A stretch of DNA of 64,000 nt from Limonium bicolor (lineage: Eukaryota; Streptophyta; Magnoliopsida; Caryophyllales; Plumbaginaceae). Shown here in pieces: positions 47,842 to 59,882 of the stretch (positions within the stretch are counted from its first letter, which is position 1; every line of letters starts with the position of its first letter). The notes under the pieces were generated by a model. That model was not told the origin of the DNA. It made no database searches and saw nothing but the letters and a program-made list of their open reading frames with translations. A program made the position numbers and the translations under genes. The stretch covers positions 185,832,925-185,896,924 of the forward strand of contig CM041782.1 in assembly GCA_023374045.1 (NCBI GenBank), read 5' to 3'.

Positions 47842-47876
47842 TAACTTTGAGGACAAAGTCTTTAAGGGGGGTAGAT
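47842..47876 (+). other. E4 terminal polypurine tract with hairpin
   Basis: The stem ACTTTG/CAAAGT with loop AGGA (47844-47859) is followed by TTTAAGGGGGGTAGAT, directly before the LTR start TGAAATACC. Confidence 0.88.
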
Positions 47877-48910
47877 TGAAATACCCCAAACTTAGATATG
47901 GTTAATGATAAACTAGATATAAGGAGGCAAAATGGCATATAACCCAGAATGCCTTAGATTAAGAAAATTCTAATCAAAGACTATAAGGAAACACCAAAAG
48001 AGCAGTTTAAGCAAAAACGTGCTCTAAGCTTGGAGAGACTTGGGAGAGTACCCAAATATTGTTCTAAGACCTTAGTAATATCCTAATGGTCATTTTAAAT
48101 CAATTACCAAAGAAAAACAAGCTTGAAAACAAGTTAAAACACAAAATGTGCTTTAAGGAGTCTTAAAGCACGTTTTTGAAAAATTGTCTTGTAAATGAGT
48201 TTTGAATGGCTAAATGTCCATCATTACTCTTTAATTAACATGTGTACTATATAGTATCACATTTGGAAGTCTATATCAATGGGAAATCAAAAATTTCACA
48301 ACAATGTGCCTTGTTTTGTGAATAGTAAATTAATTAAGCTAGTTTATAACATAAGACAATATAAGTGAGATATTTGGTCAACAAAGACTTAAGTACCCCT
48401 TGTTACTAATGGGGGCCGGTTTCTTATAAGGTGAGTCACCACCTTCATGACTCATTAAGCAAATAAAGACTTATAAAGCAAAAGTACTATTCACCTTTTA
48501 ACATAAATATCACACTTTACTTCTCTCTCCTCACTTCTTCATTCTCCTTTGTTTCCCACGGTTTTCTTGCTCTCTCTCCCTTCTCCATTAACGTGAAGCA
48601 TACCTCCATGATAGCTTCATCTAGCCTTGCACACAACTCACTCATTTTAGCTCCAAAACCAAAACAAATTACATATTCTCCTTAGTTAGCTCAAGCTCTC
48701 TTTCTATCTTTTCAAAACTTCAAGAGCTTCATTTTGGTGCCAAGTCAAACCACCATTAGAGGAGGAAATTCAAGTTTGGAGACTCCATTGGCTTCTCCAT
48801 ACTCTTAAGGTAAAGAAAGTGTAAGAAAATCTAGGTTTCCATCATTTTCTTCCTTGTCCGAAAATTTACACTCATGGGACTCCATGTTTATGCCTTGTTC
48901 TAGCTTGTTT
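47877..48910 (+). repeat. E4 3' LTR, part 1
   Basis: Matches the first ~1 kb of the 5' LTR. It retains tttcacaacaatgtgcc near 48294, which is missing from the 5' LTR. It is interrupted by S2 after TAGCTTGTTT. Confidence 0.94.
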
Positions 48911-51900
48911 TGAAATACCCCAAACCTTGGTATGTTGTGTAAATGTTAAACTATGGTATTTAAAGGCTAAAAAGTGCCTTAGAAACATAAATGAACCATT
49001 TAAACCATGGTAAAACATAATAAAACACTAAGACACGGTTTGAGCAAAAACATGCTCTAAGGTTGGAGTGAACTTGCCTAGGACCCAAAGAGCCTACCAA
49101 GACTTGATAATATTTAATTATGACTGTATAAGGCTAATTAAGTCCTTAGAAAACTTTGGTAGGCAATGAAACCAAACAAAACACAAATAAATACCTTAAG
49201 GTCAAAATGGGCTAAAATGTGCTCTAACCTTGGGATAAATGTGTATAAGGCCTAATGGTCAAACCTATGCCTTATTTATATGTTAATGAACATTAAAAAT
49301 TACCAAAGAAAACCAAGCTTGAAAACAAGTTAAAACGCAAAATGTGCTTAAGGAGTCTTAAAGCACGTTTTTGAAAAATTGTCTTGTAAATGAGTTTTGA
49401 ATGGCTAAATGTCCATCATTACTCTTTAATTAACATGTGTACTATATAGTATCACATTTGGGTGGCTATATCAATGGGAAATCAAAAATTTCACTTCTAT
49501 GTGCCTTGTTTTGGTGAATAGTGATTTTTATAACTAGTTGTAACATATAATGTTATAAGTGAGACAATTGACTAATAAAGTCTAAAATACCCCCTTGCTA
49601 CTATTTGGGGCCGGTTTCCTTATAAGGGAATGAGTCATCCCTTTGTTAAATTGATAAGATAGAAATTGATAAAGTAAAACACTATTACTTTACTTAATAT
49701 CTAAAACTAACAAAGCAAACTCATTTCCTCATTCTCTCATTCCTTTCTTCATTTCCCACGGTGGTCTTCTTCTTCCTCCTCTCTCCATCGGTTTCCAACA
49801 GAGCCATACCATTCTTCATCCTTCATCACTTGTAACTTATGACTCCATGCTCCGAATTTAATTCCGAGACTACCGTTCTCTTAGTTGGAGCAAGCTCTAC
49901 AACTTGTCCTTTCAAATCCTCAAAACCACCATTTTGGTGCCAAGGAGAACTTCCAGGAAGGAGCTTGAGCTAATATTTTTATGCCTTGTTGATCACCTTT
50001 GCTTCAAGGTAAGGAAAAACCAAAGAAAACTCCATTCCTCTCCTTTTAGTACATGGCCGAAAATTCACCTCACCATGGTGTCTTTACCTTGCTTGTTTAG
50101 CTTCATTTGAATCTCCCAAGGGCTTGGTGGAGTCCTCTTTGATACTCATTCAAGCTCTCTTTCCATTCGAAGGTAAAACAATACCTTGATGTGTTTAAAA
50201 CAATATATGTAACTAGGGTTTACAATGAGATGGAGCTTAAAGCTTGAATACTCATTATGTTGTTTGTATAATGTTTAGTAGTTGGCAAGGAACCAAATGC
50301 CTTACCGATTTTGTAAGGAAACAAGAAAGAAATTTGTGTGGAAAAAGAGGTAAACAAACTATCTCAATGTGGTTTAATGCCTTAGGAGAAATAAGCTTAT
50401 AATGCTTGTTAAAACTACCTAAAGAGCAAATGGTGAATGACCTAGTAAAGTGTTCTCAAGGAGACTAGTAAAAGAACATATGTATTGGTGTATGTATTTG
50501 CAGGTCAAAGGCATTATTTATGTGGGAAATTCGGTGTTTAAGGATTATGCAATTTAAGGGCCTAAGAGCCATGTTATTTAAGGGCCTAAGTGCCAAGCAA
50601 GTTTAATTATGCACTATATTGTGATGTGGTGTAAATTTGTGAAGTTTTGTGAGTGATAATGTTTTTGATGGATCTAGGTGTTCTCGAATGTTTAATGGTA
50701 AAAACTATGGTTTTGGAATGATGATGTGCTAAGAGAACCCATGGCGAAATTTGTAAAATGAATAAGGAGTTCTAGGTGTTTAAATGAACTTGGGTGAACT
50801 AGGAATTGTTAGGAATGGACACATGCTTCCAAGGAAGAAACATGCATTAAGGTGTTCTAAGGTGCTATAAGGATTTAGGAATTGTCTTGGAAGTTCTAGA
50901 AATCCAATGAGTGTTTTTAGGAGATATTAAAGTCTTGGAGAAGTTTGTTTAAGGTTTAGGTCATGTTGATGAATAAGGAGAGAATGATGTTTAGGTAAGG
51001 TTTTGAGAAAGGAATTTAAGGAGTTGTGAAAGAAAAGATTTGGTTAGTAAGAGAAGATGCTTGGGAGATGATGTTAAGGTGTAGAGGAAACACCTTGGTA
51101 TTGTGGTCATTATAGGTGAAATACCACCTAGAAATCTTAAGGAGAAAACATTCCAAGTGCTAGGAATTTTGTAAGGAGTTTGTGAATGATAAGATGGTTT
51201 TGGTGTGTGATTTAAAGAGTTTAGTACTTGGCTAAAGATGTGTTTGAAGTGCCCAAATGAGGTTAGGACATATTAGGATATATGAGGTGAAGTTTGGAGT
51301 TAAATGGGCAATGGAAAATAAAGGTCTGGGGCAGACCGACCTTGCGACCGAACTTGCCAAGGTCGGTCGAGCCCAGTTTACCCTGCGAGAATTAGTTTCT
51401 GGAATGGACCGACCTTGGGGACCGGACTTGCAAGGTCGGTCGGGCTTGTATTTTGTGTATGGATTAACTTTCTGGAACCGACCGAACATGGGACCGGACT
51501 TAGCAAGTTCGGTCGGGCTTGAATTTTCAAAGGGAAGAAACTCTCGGGAATAGACCGAACATGCGACCGAACTTACAAGGTCGGTCGGAGTAGAAAATTT
51601 TGACGGAAATGTGTTCTGGAATGGACCGAACTTGGACAAGTTCGGTCGGTAAGGTCGGTCGGACCAAAAATGTTGTTTAAGGTTATGAAATGATATGTAA
51701 TGATGGGGATTGATAGGTAATGATGTTATAAGGTTGTTAAGGACATGTTAGGTGAGTTTAAATGGCAATTAAGTGGGTGAAAAGTTGTATCAAAATGTAA
51801 AAGTAAAACAAGTTAAAAATGTAAAGTTATGTAACTAAGTTAACGGGGAAAGTTAAACATTAGACATTAAATAATCAAGCAAACCCCGATGTTAATAAAA

Positions 51901-53612
51901 ACACATGTGATGTTAACAGTTGTTCGAGAATCGCTCGAGGAACATAAGTGGACTCCGGTGACAGGTATGGTTTTCTTGCAACCTGTGTCCTACCGGATTA
52001 CACCGGCTTGTATGCCAATATGTTTTACTGAGTGTTTGCCACCTTGTAAGATTAAAACATGTAATGAGTTTATAGTAATTCATTTATGTGGCGAATTTGG
52101 TCTCCGATACCATTTAACCTCAAATATGTGTTAAACCTTAGCTAACCAAAACTAGGAACACATGAGTGATCGGTATTCGGAGTTGGCGGCCCAAACCTTG
52201 GGAACGTGCTAACCACGGCTATGTGTGAGTTAGTTGGACATTGTTGTTGTATGCAAGTGTGTGAACCTCCCTTGTGTGCTTAACTCGGTTATGATACCGT
52301 ATGGTGTGTGGATGTGGTAGGCTCCATAATGGATCTCTAACTACTTATTATTAAGTGTATATGTACTAATGGGGGGGTGAGGAGTCCGGTTGTTCCGGCC
52401 ACGCGTGTGATGGACGGGAGTCGATGTCATATCCGGTTCGGCTCTCTTGGTGTATGTATAGGTGGTATTCCAATTTGGTTTCTACCTTCCCTTAGCTTAT
52501 CCAAAGCTAGTTACTGACTCACGTCGGGCCACAGGGGCATACGTATGTTATTTCGGTGTGCTTGGGATTACTATATCCGACACACCTTGGGTATAAGTTA
52601 ACCGTTCTATATAACCGGACGGTAACGAGGTTGGTAACGAGCTTAACATGGGATTGGTAATAATCTCTAGGCTCACTATGTATACTAACTGTGGTGGAAG
52701 GTTCCTTGTGAGAACCGATTTACGGTGTTATGTAATGTTATGGTGCTATGCAAATTCCCTTGCTATGCTATGGTATATATATATATATTGGATGTTTTAA
52801 ATGAATGCGATGTCATCATGTGTACGTCGAAACAAGAAAGGTGTTGTTATGTTTTGTTATGTGAGGAATGAGATAGGTTGTAGGATATGGAGTGAGTGGA
52901 TCATGGAAATGAATCCCAGTTATGACAAGAGGCGTTTAAGGATAACCCGATTAGTGGGTACGTGTCGTTCATTAAGGAAGTAGCTCCGTTTTAGAGGAGA
53001 GCCACTCTAGGGTTTAAGGAATCATTGGATGGTTGGTTAAGTGTGGATGTGTTGGTTATTGGTTGAGCCCATTGAGGCGAAGTATTATGTGTTGTATGTT
53101 TATGGCTTGTATGCATGATTTAAATATAATCAACTGCATGCTAAGACGACAATTAGTTGTGCGTGGCCCGGTAGCATGTGGGCTGCGGGATTACCATACC
53201 AGCAAAGGTGCTGAGCCCCTTGGGGGCCACCCTTTCTCTCCTTTTCTATTTCAGGTACAAGGAGCTGGAAGCCGTTCGAGAGTAGGACGGGGTAGATGTT
53301 TATACATGGGTAGCCATTTAAATGGCGTAAGCATTGTAGGCGTAGTAAGACCGAAATTGTTATCGGCATTAGTTTGTAAATACTCGGTACGGTTGGAATG
53401 TAATAAGTATATGGGTTGTTGTTAAGGGAAGCAAATGTAACGTGTAGTTGCTCGGGAGTCTAGTCCATCAGACCGATACAAAGTACATGTATTAGCCTTG
53501 TTAGCCACGTGGGTGGTTAACGGCGTGTAACACCATTGAAATAAGTAATGTGATGAGTTGAGTTTCCACTGCAATGTGTTGTTAAGTGTACGGTGGTAGT
53601 TGGGGTGTTACA
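48911..53612 (+). mobile_element. S2: solo LTR of the E2 subfamily in the E4 3' LTR
   Basis: This 4702-bp LTR runs from TGAAATACCCC to GGGGTGTTACA, with TSD TGTTT at 48906-48910 and 53613-53617. It is colinear with the E2 LTR in reverse orientation, including the unit order of the array (51324-51665) and the end region GAAGCCGTTCGAGAGTAGGA. It contains the conserved hairpin block (about 49295-49520), a pyrimidine tract TTTCTATTTCAGGTAC at 53243-53258, and a TA-microsatellite at 52780. This is the deepest nesting level seen (E0 > E3 > E4 > S2). Confidence 0.94.
51324..51665. repeat. Palindromic array, S2
   Basis: Five units have cores such as GACCGAACATGGGACCGGAC paired with AAGTTCGGTC, and spacers TTCTGGAATGG or TCTCGGGAATAG. 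It is the reverse complement of the E2 arrays. ORFs overlapping it (51232-51639, 51257-51553) are repeat artefacts. Confidence 0.85.
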
Positions 53613-56600
53613 TGTTTTCTACTCTTCAAAGGATTGAGGAGGTCCTTCTTGCTTCATATCCAAGCTTGTCTTGAGAAACCAAGGTAAAACAATCACCTTA
53701 ATACCTTAAAGCACATTTTTAACCTAGGGTTTGTTCCTTAGGGTTGATGTATTATCTAGTACTCACTTGAGTCATTGGATATTGGTTATAACATTGGCAA
53801 GGAGATATATATTGGTGACCGAGATTGAGCAAGGAAAAACCTAAGGAAGAAAGCTTTTAAAGCTTGTAAAAGAACAAGGTAAATTACTTACCTTAAGGTG
53901 TTTTATTGTTTAAGGGAATGGGATTTAGATATGTGACGAGTTTAGTGTAGAGTTTACATTATAAAAAGGGTTATATAAAACCTAGGAGAAACAATGACTA
54001 TACTTGTGAACTTGTGACTAAAGAGCAAATGAGAAGAAGAGATAGTTAGAACAATGTTGAGGTGAATTACAAGAAGCATTTTATTTCAATGGGAGCCTTG
54101 TTGTGTGTATTCGCTGGTTGAAGGCAAATATATGTGGAAATTCAGTGGTTAAGATTATTGTCATTTAAGGGCCTAAGTGCCAAGCATTTAAGTTTATGCA
54201 CTATAAGATGATGTGGTGTAGTTTTGGTGTAAATTGTGAGTTAAGGTGTTGTGATGAGAATTTGAGTGGTATTGGTTGTTTGATGGAGAAAAACCAAGTA
54301 TTAGGATGTACTATGTACTAGAGAACCCATGGCAAAATTTAAAGGAGAACTTAAGTGTTTAAGATATTCTAAGGGGATTTAATGACTAAGGAAGTACTAG
54401 GATGTTCTATGGGTTGTCTTGATAAAAAAGGGTGAGATTAAGGTGTTCTAATGACTTACAATGACTTAGGTATTACTATGAAGGATTTAGGAATCAAGAG
54501 AATGTAATTGAGTATTTAGGACTTAGGCAAATGTTGGTAAACAACTAGGAAGGAAATAATGTGTTGATGGATGGAAGTTTAAGCTTGTGAAGGAACTTTA
54601 AGTAAATGCATGAAAGAGTTTTAGATGGTGAAAGATGCTTGGGAGATGACGTTATAGTGGTGAGGAAAACATTTGGCATAGTGGTTACATTAGGTATGAA
54701 CCACCACCTAGAAACCTAGTGGAAAACATTACAAGTGTTAGCATTATTACAAGGAAAATGCATAATGACTAAGGTGAATCTTGGTGAATGATTTAATGTG
54801 TTTAGAGGAGGGCTTAAGGTGTATTTGAGGTGCCCAAATGAGGTTATAACATATTAGGATATATGAGGAGAAGTTTGGAGTTGAAAAGAGAATTTAGAAT
54901 TAAGGTTCTGGAGCCGACCGACCTTAGGACCGGACCTGCAAGGTCGGTCAAGCTCAGATTACACTACCGGAGAAAGTTTCTGGAATCGACCGAACATAGG
55001 ACCGGACTTACAAGTTCAGTCGGGCTTGTATTTTGTGAAGGAATTAAGTCTCTGGAATGGACCGACCTTGGGACCGGACTTGCAAGGTCGGTCATGCCTA
55101 GAATTTTGTACGGTAATAAGTCTCTGGAATCCACCGAACATGGGACCGGACTTGGCAAGTTCGGTCGAGCTTAAATTTCCCTCAAGGAAACTCTCGGGAA
55201 TGGACCGACCTTGGGACCGGACTTGCAAGGTCGGTCGGGGTAGAATTTTCAAACGGTGAAGTGTTCTGGAATGGACCGACCTTAGGTAAGGTCGGTCGGA
55301 AGTTCGGTCGAGCCTAAAAATAAAAAGAAAAGAAAATTTTGAAATCTAAGAATGGTAATAGGTAATAAGGTATACCTTTGGTAGGGTGGTAATGATTAGG
55401 ACCCTAAGAACTTAAGGCATTAAGTTGAGTTAAGTATAAGTTTTAATGTTCAAAGTTAAGTTTGTAAGCTAAGTGGCAAAGACTTGAGAGGTTGTTGAAT
55501 GGGAATCTTTAGGGACTAAGTGAGTTAAGTAAGGTGCAAATAACTAATGACCTAAAAATGAATGAATGATTTAGGTTTGTGAATTGGGACCCCGAAGAAG
55601 GATTATCAAACAACGATCGACGGTGAACGGTACAATCCTTCTTGTGACCTGCTTGCTAACGAGGTGTCCCTCGGCTTGTGTGCTATCTGTTTAATTGCTA
55701 TGACTAATACAAGATAAAGCATGCAACCGGTTATATTTGTTCTCGTTGTGTATGTGTTATATTTACACTAACCCGCGAGACTTGAGATTGTTACTAACCA
55801 AGTTTAGCACTTACTGAGTTAAGAATAAGAGTTAAGTTTGGTGGTTGTTGGTTAATGCCCGTTAGGGCTTAGCTAGCACATGGTGATTAAGATTTCTACT
55901 AACTGGAACTTGAGTGAGGAAACCCGGGACCGATCTCCGGTCATGCATGCTAAGGAAAAAGGGGGACGGTATCTGAATCAGATCCGCCCTCCGCTTAAGG
56001 ACTTGTCTTCGGACTTGTAGCCTAGGGCCGGTTGCCGACTCAGCTACGCTGGGCTCCCGTCCAGAGTAGGTGGCATTAAGATGGTGCGGTGGGATCACCT
56101 AAATCCCAGGTTCGAATTAAGCTACAACCATTCCCTTCCAGGAACGGTTTGTATACTGAGAATAAGTTAAGATTGAGATTAAGGTAAGGAACTGAGATTA
56201 AGGAAATGAGGACTAAGGAGGGGGTTACTAACCCACTTGATAAGGGAACGCTTGAGTCGTTCATTGTTTGTGAACTATATGTGTTCATCTGTGGTTATTG
56301 TTATTGCACTTCATATTATGCTTGTGTTTGTAATCAATTTCCATGCTATCGACAATTAGTCGTCGTAGCCGCGTTAGCTTGGGGGCCATGAGAGGGTGTA
56401 CTAGCATTCGTGCTGACCCCCTCGGGGGCTATTTTTACACTTGCAAGTAAGAGACCCATGAGGACGCACTACGAGAGTAGTAGCGGTTAGACTTAGGGTG
56501 GGATGTTTATTTTGAGTTCGGGTTGCGCCTGTGCACCCGACTGTTTATATTTAAACTGATGTAAGGTTGTGATTATGTCTAAGATATTTGTACTCGGTTG

Positions 56601-56791
56601 GTTGTGGCATTATGGATGGTGATGTTATGGGTTGGATAAGTATTATGGTTAAGTATTGTAAATGTTAAAGCCGGTATATTCTAACGATCAGACCGTGGCA
56701 AGGTCCAAGTGTTTATTATCTCCGCTGCGACATGTTCGTTTAAGTGTTCTGTTTTGCGATAACCACGATTGGCTTTGGATGGGGTGTTACA
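53613..56791 (+). repeat. E4 3' LTR, part 2
   Basis: Resumes with the right TSD copy TGTTT and the continuation TTCTACTCTTC, matching 38150 onward of the 5' LTR. It ends GGGGTGTTACA before TSD CCGAC. It includes the array at 54913-55313 and the MITE empty site at 55359-55360. Confidence 0.94.
54913..55313. repeat. Palindromic array, E4 3' LTR
   Basis: Same six units as 39443-39840 with few differences. In places it preserves stem pairs that are lost in the 5' copy (for example ACCGGACTTG at 55074 against ACCACTTG at 39603). Confidence 0.85.
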
Positions 56792-56796
56792 CCGAC

Positions 56797-57316
56797 ACTA
56801 CCGGCACATCTGGGCCAAACTCTGGATCTCTCTCTATGTCCTGGACATAGCAGAGGTATACATCATTCCCTCGTCGTAGTTCACGATACATAGCCATGGC
56901 GGTGATGATCTGAGTCGAAGGCTCCCCAGGCCTCTGGCGGTAAGATATGGTAACCCCAGATGGACTCCGAAGAAGCAGACGATGCTCGGCACACAAGATT
57001 CTGCCCTTGTACCGCTCCAACCATTTCATCCCGACAATCACATCAAAACCAAGTCCGTCGAACTCTATCAAGTCGATCGGAAACTCTTCACCTCTGATTC
57101 ATACAACAACATCTCGGTGGTAGCGGTTACACCTGATCCGCTCTTTCGACGGGAGAGTGACTAGGAAGTCTGGCATCTCATCACCGTCTAACCCCAGCCT
57201 CTTCGCAAAGGATAGCGAAATAAATGTATGTAAGGCTCTGGAGTCGAACAAGATCGAAGTGTCCACGCCATTGACTGGAAAGGTACCGGTGAGGATTGTG
57301 CCGCTCTTGCCGGCTT
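56797..57316 (-). pseudogene. pol: E3 pol: protease segment
   Basis: The minus-strand frame starts at a predicted acceptor GAGGCAG|AAGCC (57317), in phase 1 like E4, and reads GKSGTILTGTFPVNG, then ILFDSRALHTFIS, where the protease DSGA site has become DSRA. A TGA at 57099-57101 replaces an Arg codon of E4 (VRIKGE). Downstream, IEFDGLGFDVIVGMKWLERY and [18 protein letters not shown] are intact up to the E4 insertion. Protease activity is therefore lost twice over. Confidence 0.88.
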
Positions 57317-57549
57317 CTGCCTCATTGCAGACACTCAGTGTACCTCCAGTTCCGAGTGCACAGCCTAATTCATTGGCAAACTAATAAGTATTGGGTAACA
57401 ACACGGTTGATATACTTCAACAACTCCATTTTATTCATTAACACACTCTTCTTACATCACACGTTGGTTTACACTGTTGACATAACTTAACACATATATA
57501 ACATCCTTAACATACACTGGCTTAACACATTACATAATTATACAAGGCT
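57317..57549 (-). other. E3 spacer between AlkB stop and pol acceptor
   Basis: AT-rich, intron-like, about 230 bp, with no coding resemblance. The E4 equivalent is 44070-44274. Confidence 0.55.
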
Positions 57550-58289
57550 TTAAAACTGTCTGAAGGTCAAATTCAAACGTCCGGGTTTCATGTGTGTGGC
57601 ATTGATCAATGCCGACGGTGCGGTATTCAGTTTGATCTTCCTGATGCCATGATATAGCATCCTTGACTGCCCACCCATGATTAGTACATCTCCTGATTTC
57701 AACACTAACTTCTTTGCGAGATCAGCACGCTTCTGCTCACCATATATAAACACTGTGGTATCACCAATGGACCAAGACACCACGGGTACTCCCTTACTTA
57801 GAGACTCGGGTGACTCGTCCTTTTCTTGGTGTAAACCCAACCGTCCACCTTTCTGGTAGAAGTTCATAATACATAAATCCGCTTTAACACTTGGAATTGA
57901 ATCCGTTTCAACTTGCTGAGCAATTCCCACGGCGTGGTTAACGACCGCAAGGAACTCCTCAGGTATCATCGGTACCGTTGCTCCATCTTTGGCTCACACT
58001 TCTTGATATGTCTTGGTGTAAGGATTCCAGTCCTTACCCATGCACATCATCTTCAATTTCATTCTCGATCCACTCGGGTATTCAGGTGTGTAGAATCCTC
58101 CTGGTATTGCTCCCAGTTCATTGCATCGTCTGATGATGTGGATTTGTGCTTCCGGTGTCAGGTATCCATTTAAGAGTATCATACCTGGTTGGATTACCTG
58201 ACATTGCTCCATTGGAAAGTCGGTGATGTTGATTGTGGTTTCTTCAGGGTTTGGTGTGGGTGGGATTGGATAACATATATTGAAGGTTC
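57550..58289 (-). pseudogene. AlkB-type dioxygenase exon of E3 (one stop codon)
   Basis: This is the same domain, in the same position between gag and protease, as 43330-44069 of E4. The exon begins after acceptor AACTTAAAG|GAACCTTC, in phase 1. It reads NICYPIP...EQCQVI, then MILLNGYLTPEAQIHIIRRC, GGFYTPEYPSGSRMKLKMM, DLCIMNFYQKGGRLGLHQEK, SWSIGDTTVFIYG, SGDVLIMGGQSRMLYHGI and PGRLNLTFRQF. The HxD motif here is H-Q-E followed by K-D, so the HxD Asp position of E4 (LHQDKDE) reads Glu in E3 (LHQEKDE), an active-site change. The distal His and RxNxTFR are kept. A single in-frame TGA lies at 57994-57996, where E4 has AGA. Otherwise the frame is open from 58289 to the natural stop at 57550. Confidence 0.92.
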
Positions 58290-58436
58290 CTTTAAGTTTA
58301 GAGTTACCTAATTAGGTGACTTTCACACTATACTTTAACTCTTTACTCACATGATAATACACTTGAACTCACTAACACACACATGCTTGGAATGCGGTAT
58401 GCAATCACTTATTTCATTCAACAATATAGGCGGTAC
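58290..58436 (-). other. Predicted intron 3 of E3, gag to AlkB (147 bp)
   Basis: Minus-strand donor AGACCAG|GTACCGCC and acceptor CTTAAAG|GAACC, at the same coding positions and phase as E4 (43197-43329), with a diverged interior. Confidence 0.7.
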
Positions 58437-59882
58437 CTGGTCTAGATGAGGGCCCTGGCGCCTCTGACCGGTCCACCACGTGTAGGGTGGCCTTGCTAGG
58501 TCCCGACCCCTTCCCCTTCTGGGAATCAGTGCTCCTCTGATCTGTGGGTGGCTGGTTAGCCGTCTTTGGGCCATCGATGGTTGCTGTGGCCTTACCCTTC
58601 CACTGCCCCTTGGGCTTGTTAACTCTGCTGTTGGGGTTCCGGTAACTCATAGTCACGGTGACCCCACTTCTCGCAGTAACCACTGCACGCGTTTCCCTTG
58701 CAGTCTTGTCGGGGTGGTCTCGTTACACCACTTACAGTAGTATGGCGCTCCGGTCCAGAACCCGTGGCTAGCTGCTATCACAGTACACAATCAATACGTA
58801 CTTCATAACTTAACAACATACACTTCAACTTGACACACATGATTAAATAATTACCCTTAGGCGGGTAAGAGCGAGGGTTTCGCCGCGTATGCATATGTGA
58901 GCTTCAGTGGCTCCTCAACTGTGGTGGTTTGGGCTTGGCCCTTGTCACCCTGGAGCTGACTCTTCTGGGGCTGGGGATAAGGCTTCGTCTTCTTTTTTCC
59001 TCCACCTTACCCCTGCGACTCTGGCCCTCACTCGTGGCCTTGCGCTGTGCGCATTCTCCTCGTCCTCAGACGGACGGTATCTCTACCTAGCAGCAGCATG
59101 ATAGCACTCCTGAATTTAGGATGTCAGTCATGCCCCGCAAAACATACTCACAAACTCACATTAATATTCACTTATGGATTACACTTATTCACCTCACACT
59201 GTATTCTAATTACCTGCAAGGTAGTATACTCAGCTGGCCCCATCCCATAGCGAAGACGGTGGCTGAGACCGTTGTAGAAAACGGTTTACCAGCACCTGGT
59301 TCGAGTATCCCAGGTCCGGTAACAGGTGGATAAGACCGGTGAAGCAGTATAGTACTCACGACCGACATCTTGTCCCCCTGCCTCAGACTATCCCTCCAAG
59401 CGCTTAGCCTCTTGAACATGCACAGGGTAGTATTTGGCTCGCAACAAGACCGTACTCTCTCCAACCAAACTGAGGATCCCGCCATCACGGTCCTCTCTCA
59501 CAAGCTTCCATCAACGTTGTGCCGAGCCTTCAAGTAGTAAGCGGCAAGACGACGGACTTGGCCCCAGCAGGCACATCTCAAGGTCTCGTAGGCAGTCTCC
59601 AACTCAGAGATGTCGCCTCCAGCTTACGTGGGTCGGTCTCCCCATGCACGACGGGGGTCTCAAGTCTGCCAATGCTTGACCCAGTTGCTCTCTCGTGGCG
59701 GTGCGTGGTGGTTGAACTTCGGGCTGGTTGCCCCTGCTGAATTACAGCTACTAGTGGTGTGGACCATTTGGGCTACGGCGGCCGCTACAGCATCGCCATG
59801 ACTTGTTTTCGTAAGGTTCTCCCTGGTTCCCAATATCACCAATGCCGCTCCGCCGGCCTAGACCTCGCGGTCTACCTGACAT
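58437..59882 (-). pseudogene. gag: E3 gag, decayed, intron positions conserved
   Basis: Starts at ATG 59882 (MSGRPRG on the minus strand) and carries the same layout as E4 gag, but indels break it repeatedly. Fragments recognised are an ENWVK/LADLRP-like region near 59650, PAGAKSVVLPLTT-like, WRDSLRQGDKM near 59380, and the donor CTTGCAG|GTAATT at 59213. After the acceptor at 59110 come ECYHAAA-like, LKLTYAYAA near 58890, and zinc-knuckle residues DCKGN / YCEKWGHRDYE split over two frames (58640-58720). The C-terminal frame 58414-58683 is open (SYRNPNSRVNKPKG to SSRPG). It is non-functional as Gag, but useful for confirming the exon structure. Confidence 0.82.

Larger units (their letters stand above)
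37150..56791 (+). mobile_element. E4: AlkB-carrying chromovirus, complete, plus strand
   Basis: Bounded by TSD CCGAC (37145-37149 and 56792-56796). The 5' LTR is 37150-41558. The 3' LTR starts at 47877, is split by S2, and ends at 56791. The primer site is 41564-41576 and the terminal polypurine tract 47861-47876. The interior of 6.3 kb has an open gag (with introns), an open AlkB exon, open protease-RT, an RNase H with an altered active site, and a frameshifted integrase. It sits inside the E3 protease-RT boundary in opposite orientation. Confidence 0.95.

Noticed and set aside
51232..51639. A 135-codon minus-strand ORF with SVYSREFLPFE-like repeats in S2, and its counterparts in E2, E3 and E4
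   Set aside because: They are translations of the hairpin array; the same frames appear wherever the array occurs and shift with every indel.
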